Below are positions 46,553 through 55,450 of a stretch of DNA of 64,000 bases, piece after piece. Position numbers and translations under genes: made by a program. Source of the stretch: Porticoccaceae bacterium (GTDB taxonomy: Bacteria > Pseudomonadota > Gammaproteobacteria > Pseudomonadales > Porticoccaceae); assembly GCA_902557735.1 (NCBI GenBank), contig CACEBC010000006.1, positions 23,634 through 87,633 on the forward strand. The letters are read 5' to 3'. Positions within the stretch are counted from its first letter, which is position 1. Every line of letters starts with the position of its first letter. The notes beneath the pieces were generated by a model, which worked only from the letters and a program-made list of their open reading frames with translations, ran no database searches and was not told the origin of the DNA.

Positions 46553-48043
46553 TTAACTCGGCATGGAGAACAGCACGCCCTCGCGAATGCCAGCAGACGG
46601 CCAGCGCTGAGTAATGGTCTTGCGCTTGGTATAGAAACGCACTGCGTCTGGACCATAAGCATGTAAATCACCAAACAGCGATCGTTTCCAGCCGCCGAAG
46701 CTGTGGTAAGCAACGGGCACTGGTAAAGGTATATTAATTCCAACCATCCCGACGTTAATGTGATCAGAGAAGTACCGCGCAGCCTCGCCATCACGGGTAA
46801 AAATGCAGGTGCCATTACCGTATTCATGCGCATCAATAAGATCCATGGCAGCTTGCATGCTTTGGACCCTCACCACTTGAAGGACCGGTCCAAATATCTC
46901 TGCATGATAGCTGTCCATATCAGGGGTGACTCGGTCGATTAGGGTACCTCCGATGTAGAAACCTCGCTCGTAACCTGCGATTTCAGGAAAGCGTCCGTCG
47001 ACCACAATCTCTGCAGACTGCTGTTCTGCATGGTTAATGTGGTCAATGATCTTTTGTTGATGCTCACGAGTGATTACTGGACCAAAATCATTATCGGGGT
47101 CGTCGTAAGGTCCGACTTTGAGATTACTCATGGCCTCCTTCATTTTGCTAACCAGTGCATCGCCAGCGACATCGCCGACTGCCACCGCGACTGAAAGAGC
47201 CATACACCGCTCGCCCGAGGAGCCAAAGGCGGCACCTAGCAATTGATTGACGGTGTTATCCATATCGGCATCGGGCATAACGATGGCGTGGTTTTTAGCG
47301 CCACCGAGCGCTTGACAACGCTTGCCGTTGGAGCTAGCAGTGACATAGACATATTCAGCGATCGGCGTTGATCCAACAAAGCTAACTGCCTTGACACGCT
47401 CGTCGTTGAGCAGCGTGTCTACTGCTTCTCGATCGCCGTTGACAACATTAATCACTCCGTCGGGAAGGCCAGCCTTTTTCAGCAGCGAGGCTATGAATAG
47501 AGTTGAACTGGGATCGCGCTCGGAGGGTTTGAGAACAAAACAATTGCCGCAGACGATCGCCATAGGGTACATCCAAAGCGGCACCATGACCGGGAAGTTA
47601 AACGGCGTTATACCAGCCACAACTCCGAGGGGTTGGAACTCGCTCCATGAATCGATATCTGGAGCTACATTTTTGCTGTATTCGCCCTTGAGTAATTCGG
47701 GAGCGCAGCAAGCATATTCGACATTTTCGATTCCGCGCTGTAATTCTCCGGCGGCGTCGTGAGCTATTTTTCCATGCTCCTCGCCGATCAATTGGCAGAT
47801 TTTATCAGAGTTTTGTTCCAGCAGATCTTTGAATTTAAACATCACTCTTGCGCGTTTGATTGCTGGTGTGTTTCGCCATGCCGGAAAGGCTGCTTGAGCT
47901 GACGAGATTGCTTCTTCAACGGTTGCTTTGGTTGCCAATAAAACATGTTTATCTGCTTCGCCGGTCGACGGATTGTAAACGTCTTGACACCGATTGCCGC
48001 CTACTACCTCTGAGCCGTTGATTAGATGGCCTACTCGTTTCAT
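46553..48043 (-). CDS. dddC: CoA-acylating (methyl)malonate-semialdehyde dehydrogenase, DddC-like
   Basis: This 496-residue aldehyde dehydrogenase of the MmsA family oxidises malonate semialdehyde (or methylmalonate semialdehyde) with CoA and NAD to acetyl-CoA (or propionyl-CoA) and CO2. It has ITPFNFPVMVPLWMYPMAI, KPSERDPSS, FVGSTPIAEYVY, GGAKNHAIVMPDAD, the nucleophile in GSSGERCMALSVAV and the C-terminal SFGGWKRSLFGD-HAYG. ATG 48043 has AGGGGG upstream. It lies 25 bases after the iron alcohol dehydrogenase. The neighbours dddB and dddD point to the DddC role in DMSP breakdown; valine degradation is the alternative. Confidence 0.9.
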   Translation of the reverse strand: MKRVGHLINGSEVVGGNRCQDVYNPSTGEADKHVLLATKATVEEAISSAQAAFPAWRNTPAIKRARVMFKFKDLLEQNSDKICQLIGEEHGKIAHDAAGELQRGIENVEYACCAPELLKGEYSKNVAPDIDSWSEFQPLGVVAGITPFNFPVMVPLWMYPMAIVCGNCFVLKPSERDPSSTLFIASLLKKAGLPDGVINVVNGDREAVDTLLNDERVKAVSFVGSTPIAEYVYVTASSNGKRCQALGGAKNHAIVMPDADMDNTVNQLLGAAFGSSGERCMALSVAVAVGDVAGDALVSKMKEAMSNLKVGPYDDPDNDFGPVITREHQQKIIDHINHAEQQSAEIVVDGRFPEIAGYERGFYIGGTLIDRVTPDMDSYHAEIFGPVLQVVRVQSMQAAMDLIDAHEYGNGTCIFTRDGEAARYFSDHINVGMVGINIPLPVPVAYHSFGGWKRSLFGDLHAYGPDAVRFYTKRKTITQRWPSAGIREGVLFSMPS

Positions 48044-48068
48044 TATATTGCCCCCTCTGATGCGGGTG

Positions 48069-49226
48069 TTACCAAAGTTGTTTATAAATCTCGATAATGG
48101 CATCAGCGTCTGGTACGCGCGGATTGTTTGCCGGTGATCCCGAAGCCAGTGCCTGTTGGGCTTTCACGTTCAGGTTTTCAAAAAACCGCGTGCGAGAAAT
48201 ACCGAATCCTGCCGGCGTCGGAACCTCTAGTTCGCGGTTAATCGCGAAAAGTTCGTCCATCAGCTTTTGGTTGGCTTTGATATTGGTATCGCTCGCTTGC
48301 GCAATGCCCATAACTCGTGCTGCATCGGCATACCGTTGCTCGGCTGCTGGTATGGAATACTCGGTAACCGCGGGTAACAGCATAGCGTTGGACAAGCCAT
48401 GGGGCACATGGTAGAGAGCGCCGATAGGTCGGCTCATACCATGGACTAATGCGACTGAAGCGTTCGAGAAGGCTATACCTGCAAGCGTGGATCCGAGCAT
48501 CATCGCCTCTCGGGCCTCTCGGTCTTTGCCATTGTTAAACACACGTCGCAAATTGGGTGCCAGTAACTTCATTGCAGCCACCGCCTGAATATCGCTATAG
48601 GCATTGGCCTTTTTACTGACATAGGCCTCCAGCGCATGTGTAAGCGCGTCAATGCCGGTATCGGCTGTGGTGCGTGGGGGCACGCTCAAAGTCAATTCAT
48701 AATCTACTACAGCGACGGTCGGTAGAAATCCAATGCCCACGCAGAGCATTTTTTCGTCGTTGCTATCATCCGTGATTACGGTCACGCGGGTTGCCTCTGA
48801 TCCCGTACCCGCCGTTGTTGGAATGGCGATAATTGGGAGACCTCGTTCGTTGACAATCCGAGGAAATTTGTAATCGCGCATTTGGCCACCAAATTTACCA
48901 AGGATACTTATCGCTTTGGCGCTATCGATTGGGCTGCCGCCACCGAGCCCGATGATCACATCATACTCGCCACTTTCTGCCAGCTTTACTCCCGCCTGTA
49001 TCGAGCGGGTTGTTGGCTCTGGAATGGTGTCATCAAACACGTCAGAAGAGATGTTCATGGCTTTTAATTCATCTTGAATGCGTTCGACGTAACCAAGTTC
49101 CTGCATGATTTTATCGGTCACGATAAGTGGCCGCCAACAATTCATTTCCTTGACTATTACACCAATCTTGTGGCTCACACCGGCCCCTATCTCAAGCATT
49201 CGCGGAAGAATTATCTGTGTTGACAT
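48069..49226 (-). CDS. dddB: Iron-containing alcohol dehydrogenase, DddB-like
   Basis: This 385-residue group III alcohol dehydrogenase is expected to oxidise 3-hydroxypropionate (or its CoA-derived form) to malonate semialdehyde. It shows VIIGLGGGSPIDSAKAIS, the IPTTAGTGSE motif, DTGIDALTHALEAYVSKKAN with iron ligands, and ALVHGMSRPIGALYHVPHGLSNAMLLP with the further His ligands. ATG 49226 has GGAG six bases upstream. It is divergent from dddD and heads a run with dddC and two regulator genes, as in described DMSP clusters. Confidence 0.88.
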   Translation of the reverse strand: MSTQIILPRMLEIGAGVSHKIGVIVKEMNCWRPLIVTDKIMQELGYVERIQDELKAMNISSDVFDDTIPEPTTRSIQAGVKLAESGEYDVIIGLGGGSPIDSAKAISILGKFGGQMRDYKFPRIVNERGLPIIAIPTTAGTGSEATRVTVITDDSNDEKMLCVGIGFLPTVAVVDYELTLSVPPRTTADTGIDALTHALEAYVSKKANAYSDIQAVAAMKLLAPNLRRVFNNGKDREAREAMMLGSTLAGIAFSNASVALVHGMSRPIGALYHVPHGLSNAMLLPAVTEYSIPAAEQRYADAARVMGIAQASDTNIKANQKLMDELFAINRELEVPTPAGFGISRTRFFENLNVKAQQALASGSPANNPRVPDADAIIEIYKQLW

Positions 49227-49486
49227 AACCACTCCAACGGTTTGTTATTTTTCCATATCACCGCTTTATTAATTTAAATCTGGGGTTGCTTGGGCTTTAA
49301 TCTAAAATGCCACTAATTTCTGCAACATAAAACTTTATAACGATACATAGTGTATCGTTATATCGTTGAAAGAGCTATAAAAAAAGTTGTGCCTCAGGCT
49401 AATTTTAAATTGATGGTGGGCTTTAAAATTCCCGATTATTATGCCGTTATATAGGCAATTAAGATCCCGAGGACAACCCAAAAAAA
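49227..49486. promoter_or_regulatory. Divergent control region between dddB and dddD
   Basis: These 260 AT-rich bases must contain the promoters of the minus-strand dddB operon and of dddD. The centre holds a perfect 27-bp inverted repeat (listed separately), well placed to control both directions. A further partial copy, TATCGTT, follows at 49361-49367. Confidence 0.75.
49336..49362. promoter_or_regulatory. Perfect inverted repeat, candidate operator of the ddd genes
   Basis: TATAACGATACA and TGTATCGTTATA form 12-bp perfectly complementary arms around a 3-base spacer TAG. It lies 110 bases before the dddB start and 125 bases before the dddD start. Size and symmetry suit a dimeric regulator; the IclR-type protein encoded in the dddB operon is the first candidate, the LysR-type the second. 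There is no T run, so it is not an intrinsic terminator. Confidence 0.7.
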
Positions 49487-52105
49487 ATGCAGCTTCACTC
49501 CCAACTTCCCCTAGCCGGAGTTCGTGTTGTCGACTTCGGCCAACAGATCGCTGGTCCCGCCGTGGCCATGATATTGGCCGATCTGGGGGCGACGGTGCTT
49601 CACATCGACCCACCCACCGGGCCTCAGTGGAAGCACCCAGCTAACGCAATTCTCAATCGCAACAAAAATTGTTTGAGTCTGGACTTAAAAAGAGGTCAGG
49701 GTCTGACGCGGGCAAGAGCCCTTATTGATAGCGCCGATATTGTTATCGAGTCATATCGTCCAGGCTGCCTTGCTAAATTGGGTTTAAATTTTTGCGAGCT
49801 CTGTGCCGAGAACCCAAGGTTAATAGCATTATCTATGCCGGGTTTTGCCAGTAATGATCAATTGCGTAGCGAGTGGAAGGCGACTGAGGGAGTTATTGCA
49901 GCCGCGGCAGGAGCCTTTACTGATATGGGCTTTAACCGTATATTGATGGGCCTCAATCCAAGCTTTTCGCCGCTGCCACTTGGGTCTGCTTACGCTACTT
50001 GCCTAGCCGCCGCGTCATTGGCACTAGCGCTTTTCGGTCGTGAAAAAAGTGGTATGGGGGATTACATAGAAGTACCTGTGATCGCCGCCATGATGGAGGG
50101 GCTGTCATACAACTCATACGTAGTCGATGACTTGCCGGAGCGCTACAAGACCATGCGTGAGTTGGAGATCGAGCGACGCCGAGAGCTAAATATTCCAATG
50201 GACTTAAGTTACGCTGATTTGCAAGAATACCTAGATCCCTTTTACCGTACTTATGATTGCGCTGAGGGAGGAAAGTTTTACTGCGTTTGTCCATCTCATC
50301 GAACTCATGCAAAGCGCTGTTTAGAGGTGTTGGGTCTTTATGAGGAATTAATTGCTGAGGGATTGCCAGAGATTACGGACTTGCATGCTCCACTAAGTCA
50401 ATGGGATGGTGAGACCTCAATTGGCGTTTATCCTCTCCCCAAGAAGTGGGCTAATATCTTGGCCGAAAAAATGAAACTTGTATTTCTTACCAAGACAGCT
50501 CACGAATGGGGTACGATTTTTGGTGAAGCACAAATTCCTGGCGCCCCGCATCAGACTACTCGGCAGTGGTTGAATAGCGAACACTCTTGCACCGCTGGTC
50601 TTACGGTCGAAGTTTTTGACTCAGAATATGGGTTGATGAAGCAGCCCGGCCCGATCGTTTGGCTAGAGGAGTCTGCTCATCTCATGGCCCCACCGACAGC
50701 ACGCCGATATGTGAGCTATGGTGAGGCGCTTGAGGAACTGCGCCGCGTTGCAAGTGCTGATCAGCTGGTTATTGAGAACCGGAGAGCAATGCCAACTCGG
50801 GAGGTGAATGGTTGGTTGGACGGAGTGCGTATTCTCGATCTGAGCAACGTTATAGCTGGGCCTCACTCGACAGCTTTTCTTGCTCGTTTTGGGGCAGAGG
50901 TAATCAAGATCGAGCCGGTTGTACCTAGCTATGACCCGCTCGTCGGAACACTTTTTGCATTTCAGTCCGATATGGGCAAACGGAGCGGGCTAATAGATAT
51001 CAATAATGCCGAAGGTAGAGAAGCCTTTGAAAGGTTGGTTCGCAGTGTTGATGTGCTAGTGATTAACGCTGCCGAACGACAGATACGAGCGCTCGATATG
51101 GATCGCGACAACTTATCTGCCATAAATCCTGAATTGATCTTCTGTCGCCTCGATTGCTTTGGTGGTCCAAGGTGGGGTCCTAAGAGTGATTACATTGGAT
51201 ACGATGATATCATCCAAGCGAACAGCGGTATTATGTCGCGATTTGGCGGCGTGGACACGCCAGAAGAGCACGCTCACCTTGGGACGTTAGATGTTAACTG
51301 TGGCTTTGCTGCTGGTTTAATAATCGCCGTCGCTCTCTACCAGCGCGAGAGAACTGCCTTGCCCTCGCGGGCTAGGACCTCGTTGTCGGCGGTTACCAAC
51401 TTGGCACAATTACCATTTTGCCTCGATTACCCTGGTTTAGGGGATCACAAGGAACCTAGTGGACGCGGCGTAATGGGGAACCACGCACTGTCCCATTTTT
51501 ATCAAACTTGGGACGATTGGTTATTTATTGATGCCAGCACTGAGGATCTGGAGACGATGGAGCAACGAGTGCCAGGGCTTCAGGGAATTGTCGCAACTGG
51601 AGATATTCATACCTTCCTGAAAGTCGCGTTTCAGCAGGCTTCTTCTGCTGAGTGGATGGAGCGCTTTATCGCCGCTGATATCGCTGCTGTTCAACCGCTG
51701 TCGATAGAGACATTGCGCCAGCAATATGGGCGTCCCGCCAATGGTCAGGCCGGAATAGACCGCGGTAGTTTTTCGTTTTCGGTGCATGCTGATCACCCCA
51801 GTGGGCATTGCTTAACGCGGGTTGATCATTATGCCATCAGACCCGTGCGCAGTGCGATCGCGGCGATACCGCCGACCGAACGACACGGTCACTCTACCCG
51901 TCATATTCTTGCGTCGGTCGGATATAGCGAAACGCAGATCGACGCTATGATAGCGCGCAATATCGCTTCGTTGGGCTGGTGCGCGGAGCATCTGCCATCA
52001 GATAACGGGGAATGTCCCAAGCCCAGCTTAAGGAGGCCTGAGGAAGCGTTGAGCGCACATCCAGGGACCCTTAAGAGAGAACCGGTTCACCAGCGCGACT
52101 ACTGA
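49487..52105 (+). CDS. dddD: DMSP CoA-transferase/lyase DddD (class III CoA-transferase fusion)
   Basis: DddD transfers CoA to dimethylsulfoniopropionate and releases dimethyl sulfide and 3-hydroxypropionyl-CoA. This 872-residue protein has two CaiB/BaiF (class III CoA-transferase) halves, as DddD does. The first starts GVRVVDFGQQIAGPAVAMILADLGA, with ALSMPGFASND and GVFTDMG-like GAFTDMGFNRILMGLNPSFSPLPLGSAY. The second starts GVRILDLSNVIAGPHSTAFLARFGAEVIKIEP near residue 445 and holds LDCFGG, IGYDDIIQANSGIM (Asp573 at the class III catalytic position) and DTPEEHAHLGTLDVNCGF. In the first half that position is occupied by Glu (ATEGVIAA). GAGG precedes the ATG. The adjacent dddB, dddC and LysR gene support the call. 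Confidence 0.88.
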   Translation: MQLHSQLPLAGVRVVDFGQQIAGPAVAMILADLGATVLHIDPPTGPQWKHPANAILNRNKNCLSLDLKRGQGLTRARALIDSADIVIESYRPGCLAKLGLNFCELCAENPRLIALSMPGFASNDQLRSEWKATEGVIAAAAGAFTDMGFNRILMGLNPSFSPLPLGSAYATCLAAASLALALFGREKSGMGDYIEVPVIAAMMEGLSYNSYVVDDLPERYKTMRELEIERRRELNIPMDLSYADLQEYLDPFYRTYDCAEGGKFYCVCPSHRTHAKRCLEVLGLYEELIAEGLPEITDLHAPLSQWDGETSIGVYPLPKKWANILAEKMKLVFLTKTAHEWGTIFGEAQIPGAPHQTTRQWLNSEHSCTAGLTVEVFDSEYGLMKQPGPIVWLEESAHLMAPPTARRYVSYGEALEELRRVASADQLVIENRRAMPTREVNGWLDGVRILDLSNVIAGPHSTAFLARFGAEVIKIEPVVPSYDPLVGTLFAFQSDMGKRSGLIDINNAEGREAFERLVRSVDVLVINAAERQIRALDMDRDNLSAINPELIFCRLDCFGGPRWGPKSDYIGYDDIIQANSGIMSRFGGVDTPEEHAHLGTLDVNCGFAAGLIIAVALYQRERTALPSRARTSLSAVTNLAQLPFCLDYPGLGDHKEPSGRGVMGNHALSHFYQTWDDWLFIDASTEDLETMEQRVPGLQGIVATGDIHTFLKVAFQQASSAEWMERFIAADIAAVQPLSIETLRQQYGRPANGQAGIDRGSFSFSVHADHPSGHCLTRVDHYAIRPVRSAIAAIPPTERHGHSTRHILASVGYSETQIDAMIARNIASLGWCAEHLPSDNGECPKPSLRRPEEALSAHPGTLKREPVHQRDY

Positions 52106-52195
52106 ACGAGCTGGCAGTGCTGCTGGCAACTCATCAATCTGCGCGAAGATGAGTCGGTTGACCGAAATCAACATCAGTTGCTTATGTTCCAAGGA

Positions 52196-52272
52196 TGGCG
52201 GACCGGACGGGACTCGAACCCGCGACCTCCGGCGTGACAGGCCGGCATTCTAACCAGCTGAACTACCGGTCC
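52196..52272 (-). tRNA. tRNA-Asp (GTC)
   Basis: The minus strand folds as a 77-base tRNA including an encoded CCA. The acceptor stem GGACCGG pairs with CCGGTCC, the D arm is GTTCAGCTGGTTAGAA, the anticodon stem-loop GCCGGCCTGTCACGCCGG displays GTC, and the T arm is GCGGGTTCGAGTCCCGT. It lies alone, with a TATAAT box on the same strand at 52386-52391 as a possible promoter. Confidence 0.97.
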
Positions 52273-52588
52273 AGACACCTCATTAAAAGTCGAGACTTTC
52301 CCAACAACTTAGGCATAAATCTCTTGATATAACACTGAAACCGCTCGTGCTAATGGATCGACTCACTTAGTACAAGCCGCAAAAGATTATAATGCTTAAC
52401 GAGGGTTAAGATAAAGCTTTAAACGGTTGGCTATCTAAAAAAATGATCTACTCACAGTTTAAATTTGTTGTCTAAAAAGCAACATCGCAAAACTTGAGTG
52501 GTCTGTGCTATCTAAAAATTTTTCAAAAACTTCATGACGCAGCATGATTTTCTTTGGTGTTCCAGAGCGTGTTAATTCACGGGCGAGC
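52273..52588. other. Intergenic region between tRNA-Asp and the penicillin acylase gene
   Basis: These 316 AT-rich bases show no gene. A TATAAT hexamer on the minus strand (52386-52391) could serve tRNA-Asp with a leader of about 107 bases, though the -35 region is weak. No terminator for the upstream acylase gene was clearly seen. Confidence 0.4.
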
Positions 52589-54760
52589 TCAAGGGCGATA
52601 GCTTTTTATGATATTTTTTTTCCGGTGTAAATCATCAAATAGAGGGTCATGCAGTTTCTCATTAACATAGTCATGGGCTTGGTCGGCATAGTGTGGCGAG
52701 CTGTCATCCAGAGTTGCAGACCCGAATTGATGAATCCCTCGAATCGTTTGTTGTTTTTCATCGTTCCAACTTATGAGATAGTACAAACCGTCTCCGGCCA
52801 CATTTGTCAAATAGCCATCATCTTCTAGACCAAGCCCATATATTGCCCTGAGAGTATCGGGGCCACCTGCCACTGGTAGATTAATTTGGCCTCTAACGTG
52901 ACGATTAATGTCTCCCCATCGAGGATTAATTTTTCCTGTGGCAGCTATGAGAGCGTCAGTGCAACGCTTAAGCTCTGAAAGATGCTTTGGAGGGGGCTCC
53001 CCAGCTTGCTCCGCAAGCCACTCTCCTCCGATAATGCAAGTCCCTAGTGCGGCCCCACGGTTTTCGAGATCGGTTGACAAATCCCAATCAGAGAGATGTT
53101 TCTGTGCTTTTTTATATCGGATTGGTGAATCTTTCTCCAATATCTGAGATATGGTTTTTGAGATAAATTGACCTGCTCTGGAATCACGCGAGTATGCCTT
53201 ATCATGCTTAATAGCGCTAAATTCAGATTCAGAAATGGGTCCCAATTCAATCAGCAGCTCCAAGCCTCGGTTAGCTCTGTTGGTCATGCGCGTCGGGAAG
53301 CCATCCTCAAGTCGATATTTAGACCGGTCAGGGTTATATGGATCACTTGTCACTCTAAATGGACTTTGATTGGCGCTAATAATAAAACCTGACGCTGGGT
53401 TCAACAATTGAGGTAAGCTATCGAAGGGGAGGTAGGAGTTCCAGATCAGTTCTTTTCTATTTCCTGGAAGATATTGAGACCAGTCATATCCTGATGCACG
53501 GACGGGCGTCATGGAATTATGTAAAAACATTATATTGCCGCCAGAATCCGCCGCTACGAAATTGAAACTGGCAAATCGATGCAGTTTCATAGCGTCCCGC
53601 CACTGGTCGAGGTTTTGGGCTTTCGACATAGCCATCCATTGTTCGACCTGACGTATCTCTCCCATACCTGCATAACGAACCGCATAACTGCCGTGATCAG
53701 TCCTCAAGACTGGACCATGGATGGAATTTAGTGCTTCTCGCTTGGCTTTCCATCTAAAAAATCCGAATAACTTTATTTCCACATATACATCTCGCTTTTC
53801 AAGTGAAAGCCACTTGCCGTCCATCTCATATAGCATTTCATCCTTTGGATGAATGTCTAATACAAAAACATCAACCAGGTCTGGTTTGTTGACAGTTGCG
53901 CCCCAAGCCAAGTGCCGGTTGAAGCCGACTCCAATAGTTGGGCTTGCCGGAAAGAGCCCTCCCATGGCATCCAAGCCTTCCTCGCTACGAATGTGTGCCT
54001 CGTACCATGCCACTGGGCCGGTGGCAGGCTGATGAGAATTGATAGCAATCCGTGTGGCGCCGTCTTCCGAATAAATTGGCGCGACGGCAAAAGCATTCGA
54101 TCCTACTGGAAGGCCATCAATTGAGACTCCGCCAGATTTGCTGATATCACGTCGTCTTGTGGGTAAATTCAGCTCTTTAAGCGTAGAATCAAGGCCATAG
54201 AACAGGAGATGCTGGATCATATAACCGGCGACAAGGTCCTTTCCAGAAACCGGAAAGACATCGGTGCTAATTTTTTCGGGAAATTTTATAGCATAATAAT
54301 TTATGCCGTCGGCAAAAGCCTCTAAATAGGCTCTTGTATCTGGGCCTAAGTGAGTTTCATAATTTGCGTCAATGGTTGCCCAAATGTCCAGCCACTTAAC
54401 CAAGTAGTCGGTCACGGCCGCCTCTTCGCCAATATACTTTGCCTTTGTGCCTCGATAGAAGGGGATGGCAGATTCGATTAGCTCCCAGTGATCCTCAGCT
54501 TGCGCATATGCTAAACCAAATGCGGCGTCACGATCCCTCTTGCCAATTATATGGGGAACTCCTCGAATATCCCTCTCGATTAGTACTTCATAATTGTGAC
54601 CACTACTGATCTTTTGAGTAAAACCGTTATTTTCAGTTGGCGTTCCACAACCTAATAGCACGACAAAGAGCGACAACAACGATGAACACCAAACCAATGA
54701 ATATAGTTTCGACACAATATGGCTTTGGCTAATACTCATACTCGATCGGGAATCTGACAT
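52589..54760 (-). CDS. Penicillin acylase-family (Ntn hydrolase) lipoprotein
   Basis: This ~723-residue precursor belongs to the penicillin acylase/acyl-homoserine-lactone acylase family, amide hydrolases cut autocatalytically into two chains. A hydrophobic N-terminal segment ends in LLGCGT, a lipoprotein site. The alpha chain has IERDIRGVPHIIGKRDRDAAFGLAYAQAEDHW. The beta chain should begin at the nucleophile Ser of PVGSNAFAVAP, followed by NSHQPATGPVAWYEAHI and GVGFNRHLAWGATVN. ATG 54760 is a reasonable start; an earlier one exists at 54775. It lies between two tRNA genes on the same strand. Substrate unknown: acyl amide, peptide or acyl-homoserine lactone. Confidence 0.85.
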   Translation of the reverse strand: MSDSRSSMSISQSHIVSKLYSLVWCSSLLSLFVVLLGCGTPTENNGFTQKISSGHNYEVLIERDIRGVPHIIGKRDRDAAFGLAYAQAEDHWELIESAIPFYRGTKAKYIGEEAAVTDYLVKWLDIWATIDANYETHLGPDTRAYLEAFADGINYYAIKFPEKISTDVFPVSGKDLVAGYMIQHLLFYGLDSTLKELNLPTRRRDISKSGGVSIDGLPVGSNAFAVAPIYSEDGATRIAINSHQPATGPVAWYEAHIRSEEGLDAMGGLFPASPTIGVGFNRHLAWGATVNKPDLVDVFVLDIHPKDEMLYEMDGKWLSLEKRDVYVEIKLFGFFRWKAKREALNSIHGPVLRTDHGSYAVRYAGMGEIRQVEQWMAMSKAQNLDQWRDAMKLHRFASFNFVAADSGGNIMFLHNSMTPVRASGYDWSQYLPGNRKELIWNSYLPFDSLPQLLNPASGFIISANQSPFRVTSDPYNPDRSKYRLEDGFPTRMTNRANRGLELLIELGPISESEFSAIKHDKAYSRDSRAGQFISKTISQILEKDSPIRYKKAQKHLSDWDLSTDLENRGAALGTCIIGGEWLAEQAGEPPPKHLSELKRCTDALIAATGKINPRWGDINRHVRGQINLPVAGGPDTLRAIYGLGLEDDGYLTNVAGDGLYYLISWNDEKQQTIRGIHQFGSATLDDSSPHYADQAHDYVNEKLHDPLFDDLHRKKNIIKSYRP

Positions 54761-54859
54761 TATGCTAATGATCAAGATATGGGGCTATATTGACGGCGAG
54801 CAGTCAGCTTTAGACGGGAAGGCGCCAATGCAAACGTCATGACTCAAGTGACCTTAGTG

Positions 54860-54935
54860 TGGTGGGTGGTACAGGGATCGAACCTGTGACCCTCGCCTTG
54901 TAAGGGCGATGCTCTACCAGCTGAGCTAACCACCC
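54860..54935 (-). tRNA. tRNA-Val (TAC)
   Basis: The minus strand gives a 76-base tRNA with encoded CCA. The acceptor stem GGGTGGT pairs with ACCACCC, the D arm is GCTCAGCTGGTAGAGC, the anticodon stem-loop CGCCCTTACAAGGCG displays TAC, and the T arm is CAGGTTCGATCCCTG. It lies 100 bases upstream of the acylase gene start. Confidence 0.97.
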
Positions 54936-55192
54936 GTTTTTTTGCTTGCGGGCTCTTGAAAAACACTGTTCTTTATTATTACTTAAATTGTCATTGCTTC
55001 AATATAGGATTCGCCCAGTCACTCGCCCAATAATCCGCTTCAAGCGCATAATTATAGCGATTATTTTAAATCGAGCAATCAGTTATTGGGATTTACTAGA
55101 TTGGAACCCTCAAGTTCCAGAAAAGTTCCGAAATCAAATTTTGTAGTGTAGATTATGGAAGCAACTTTTTTGGCTACCGTCATATTAATGAT

Positions 55193-55393
55193 TTATTTCA
55201 CCGGTTTTATTCTATTCCATATACGATTTCGCTCTTTATCCGTTCTAACGGGGTTCTCTTTGTAATTGGCAATTGTGCTATACAAACCGTCTACCGCTCT
55301 CTCCAAGTCCTCTATATCAAGATTTTCTGAATTAAAATCAAACCATAAATCCACAAATTGCTCTTCTATTTCTGAACGAAATTCTTTATTCAT
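55193..55393 (-). CDS. Small acidic protein of unknown function
   Basis: This 66-residue protein (starts MNKEFRSEIEEQFVDLWFDF) is acidic at first and basic at the end (KERNRIWNRIKPVK), probably helical. ATG 55393 has GGAGAA eight bases upstream. It follows the 186-residue unknown gene on the same strand after 57 bases, so the two may form one unit. The region is much more AT-rich than its surroundings, suggesting recent transfer. No family recognised. Confidence 0.55.
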   Translation of the reverse strand: MNKEFRSEIEEQFVDLWFDFNSENLDIEDLERAVDGLYSTIANYKENPVRTDKERNRIWNRIKPVK

Positions 55394-55450
55394 AGTAGAT
55401 TCTCCATTAAACCTAGCAAATTTCAAACTTTCTATAATTAAGTATTCATC

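Noticed and set aside
46549..46836. N-terminal extension of the IclR regulator
   Set aside because: The extra residues are encoded over the end of dddC and do not resemble the family; a GTG start at 46548 gives the usual length.
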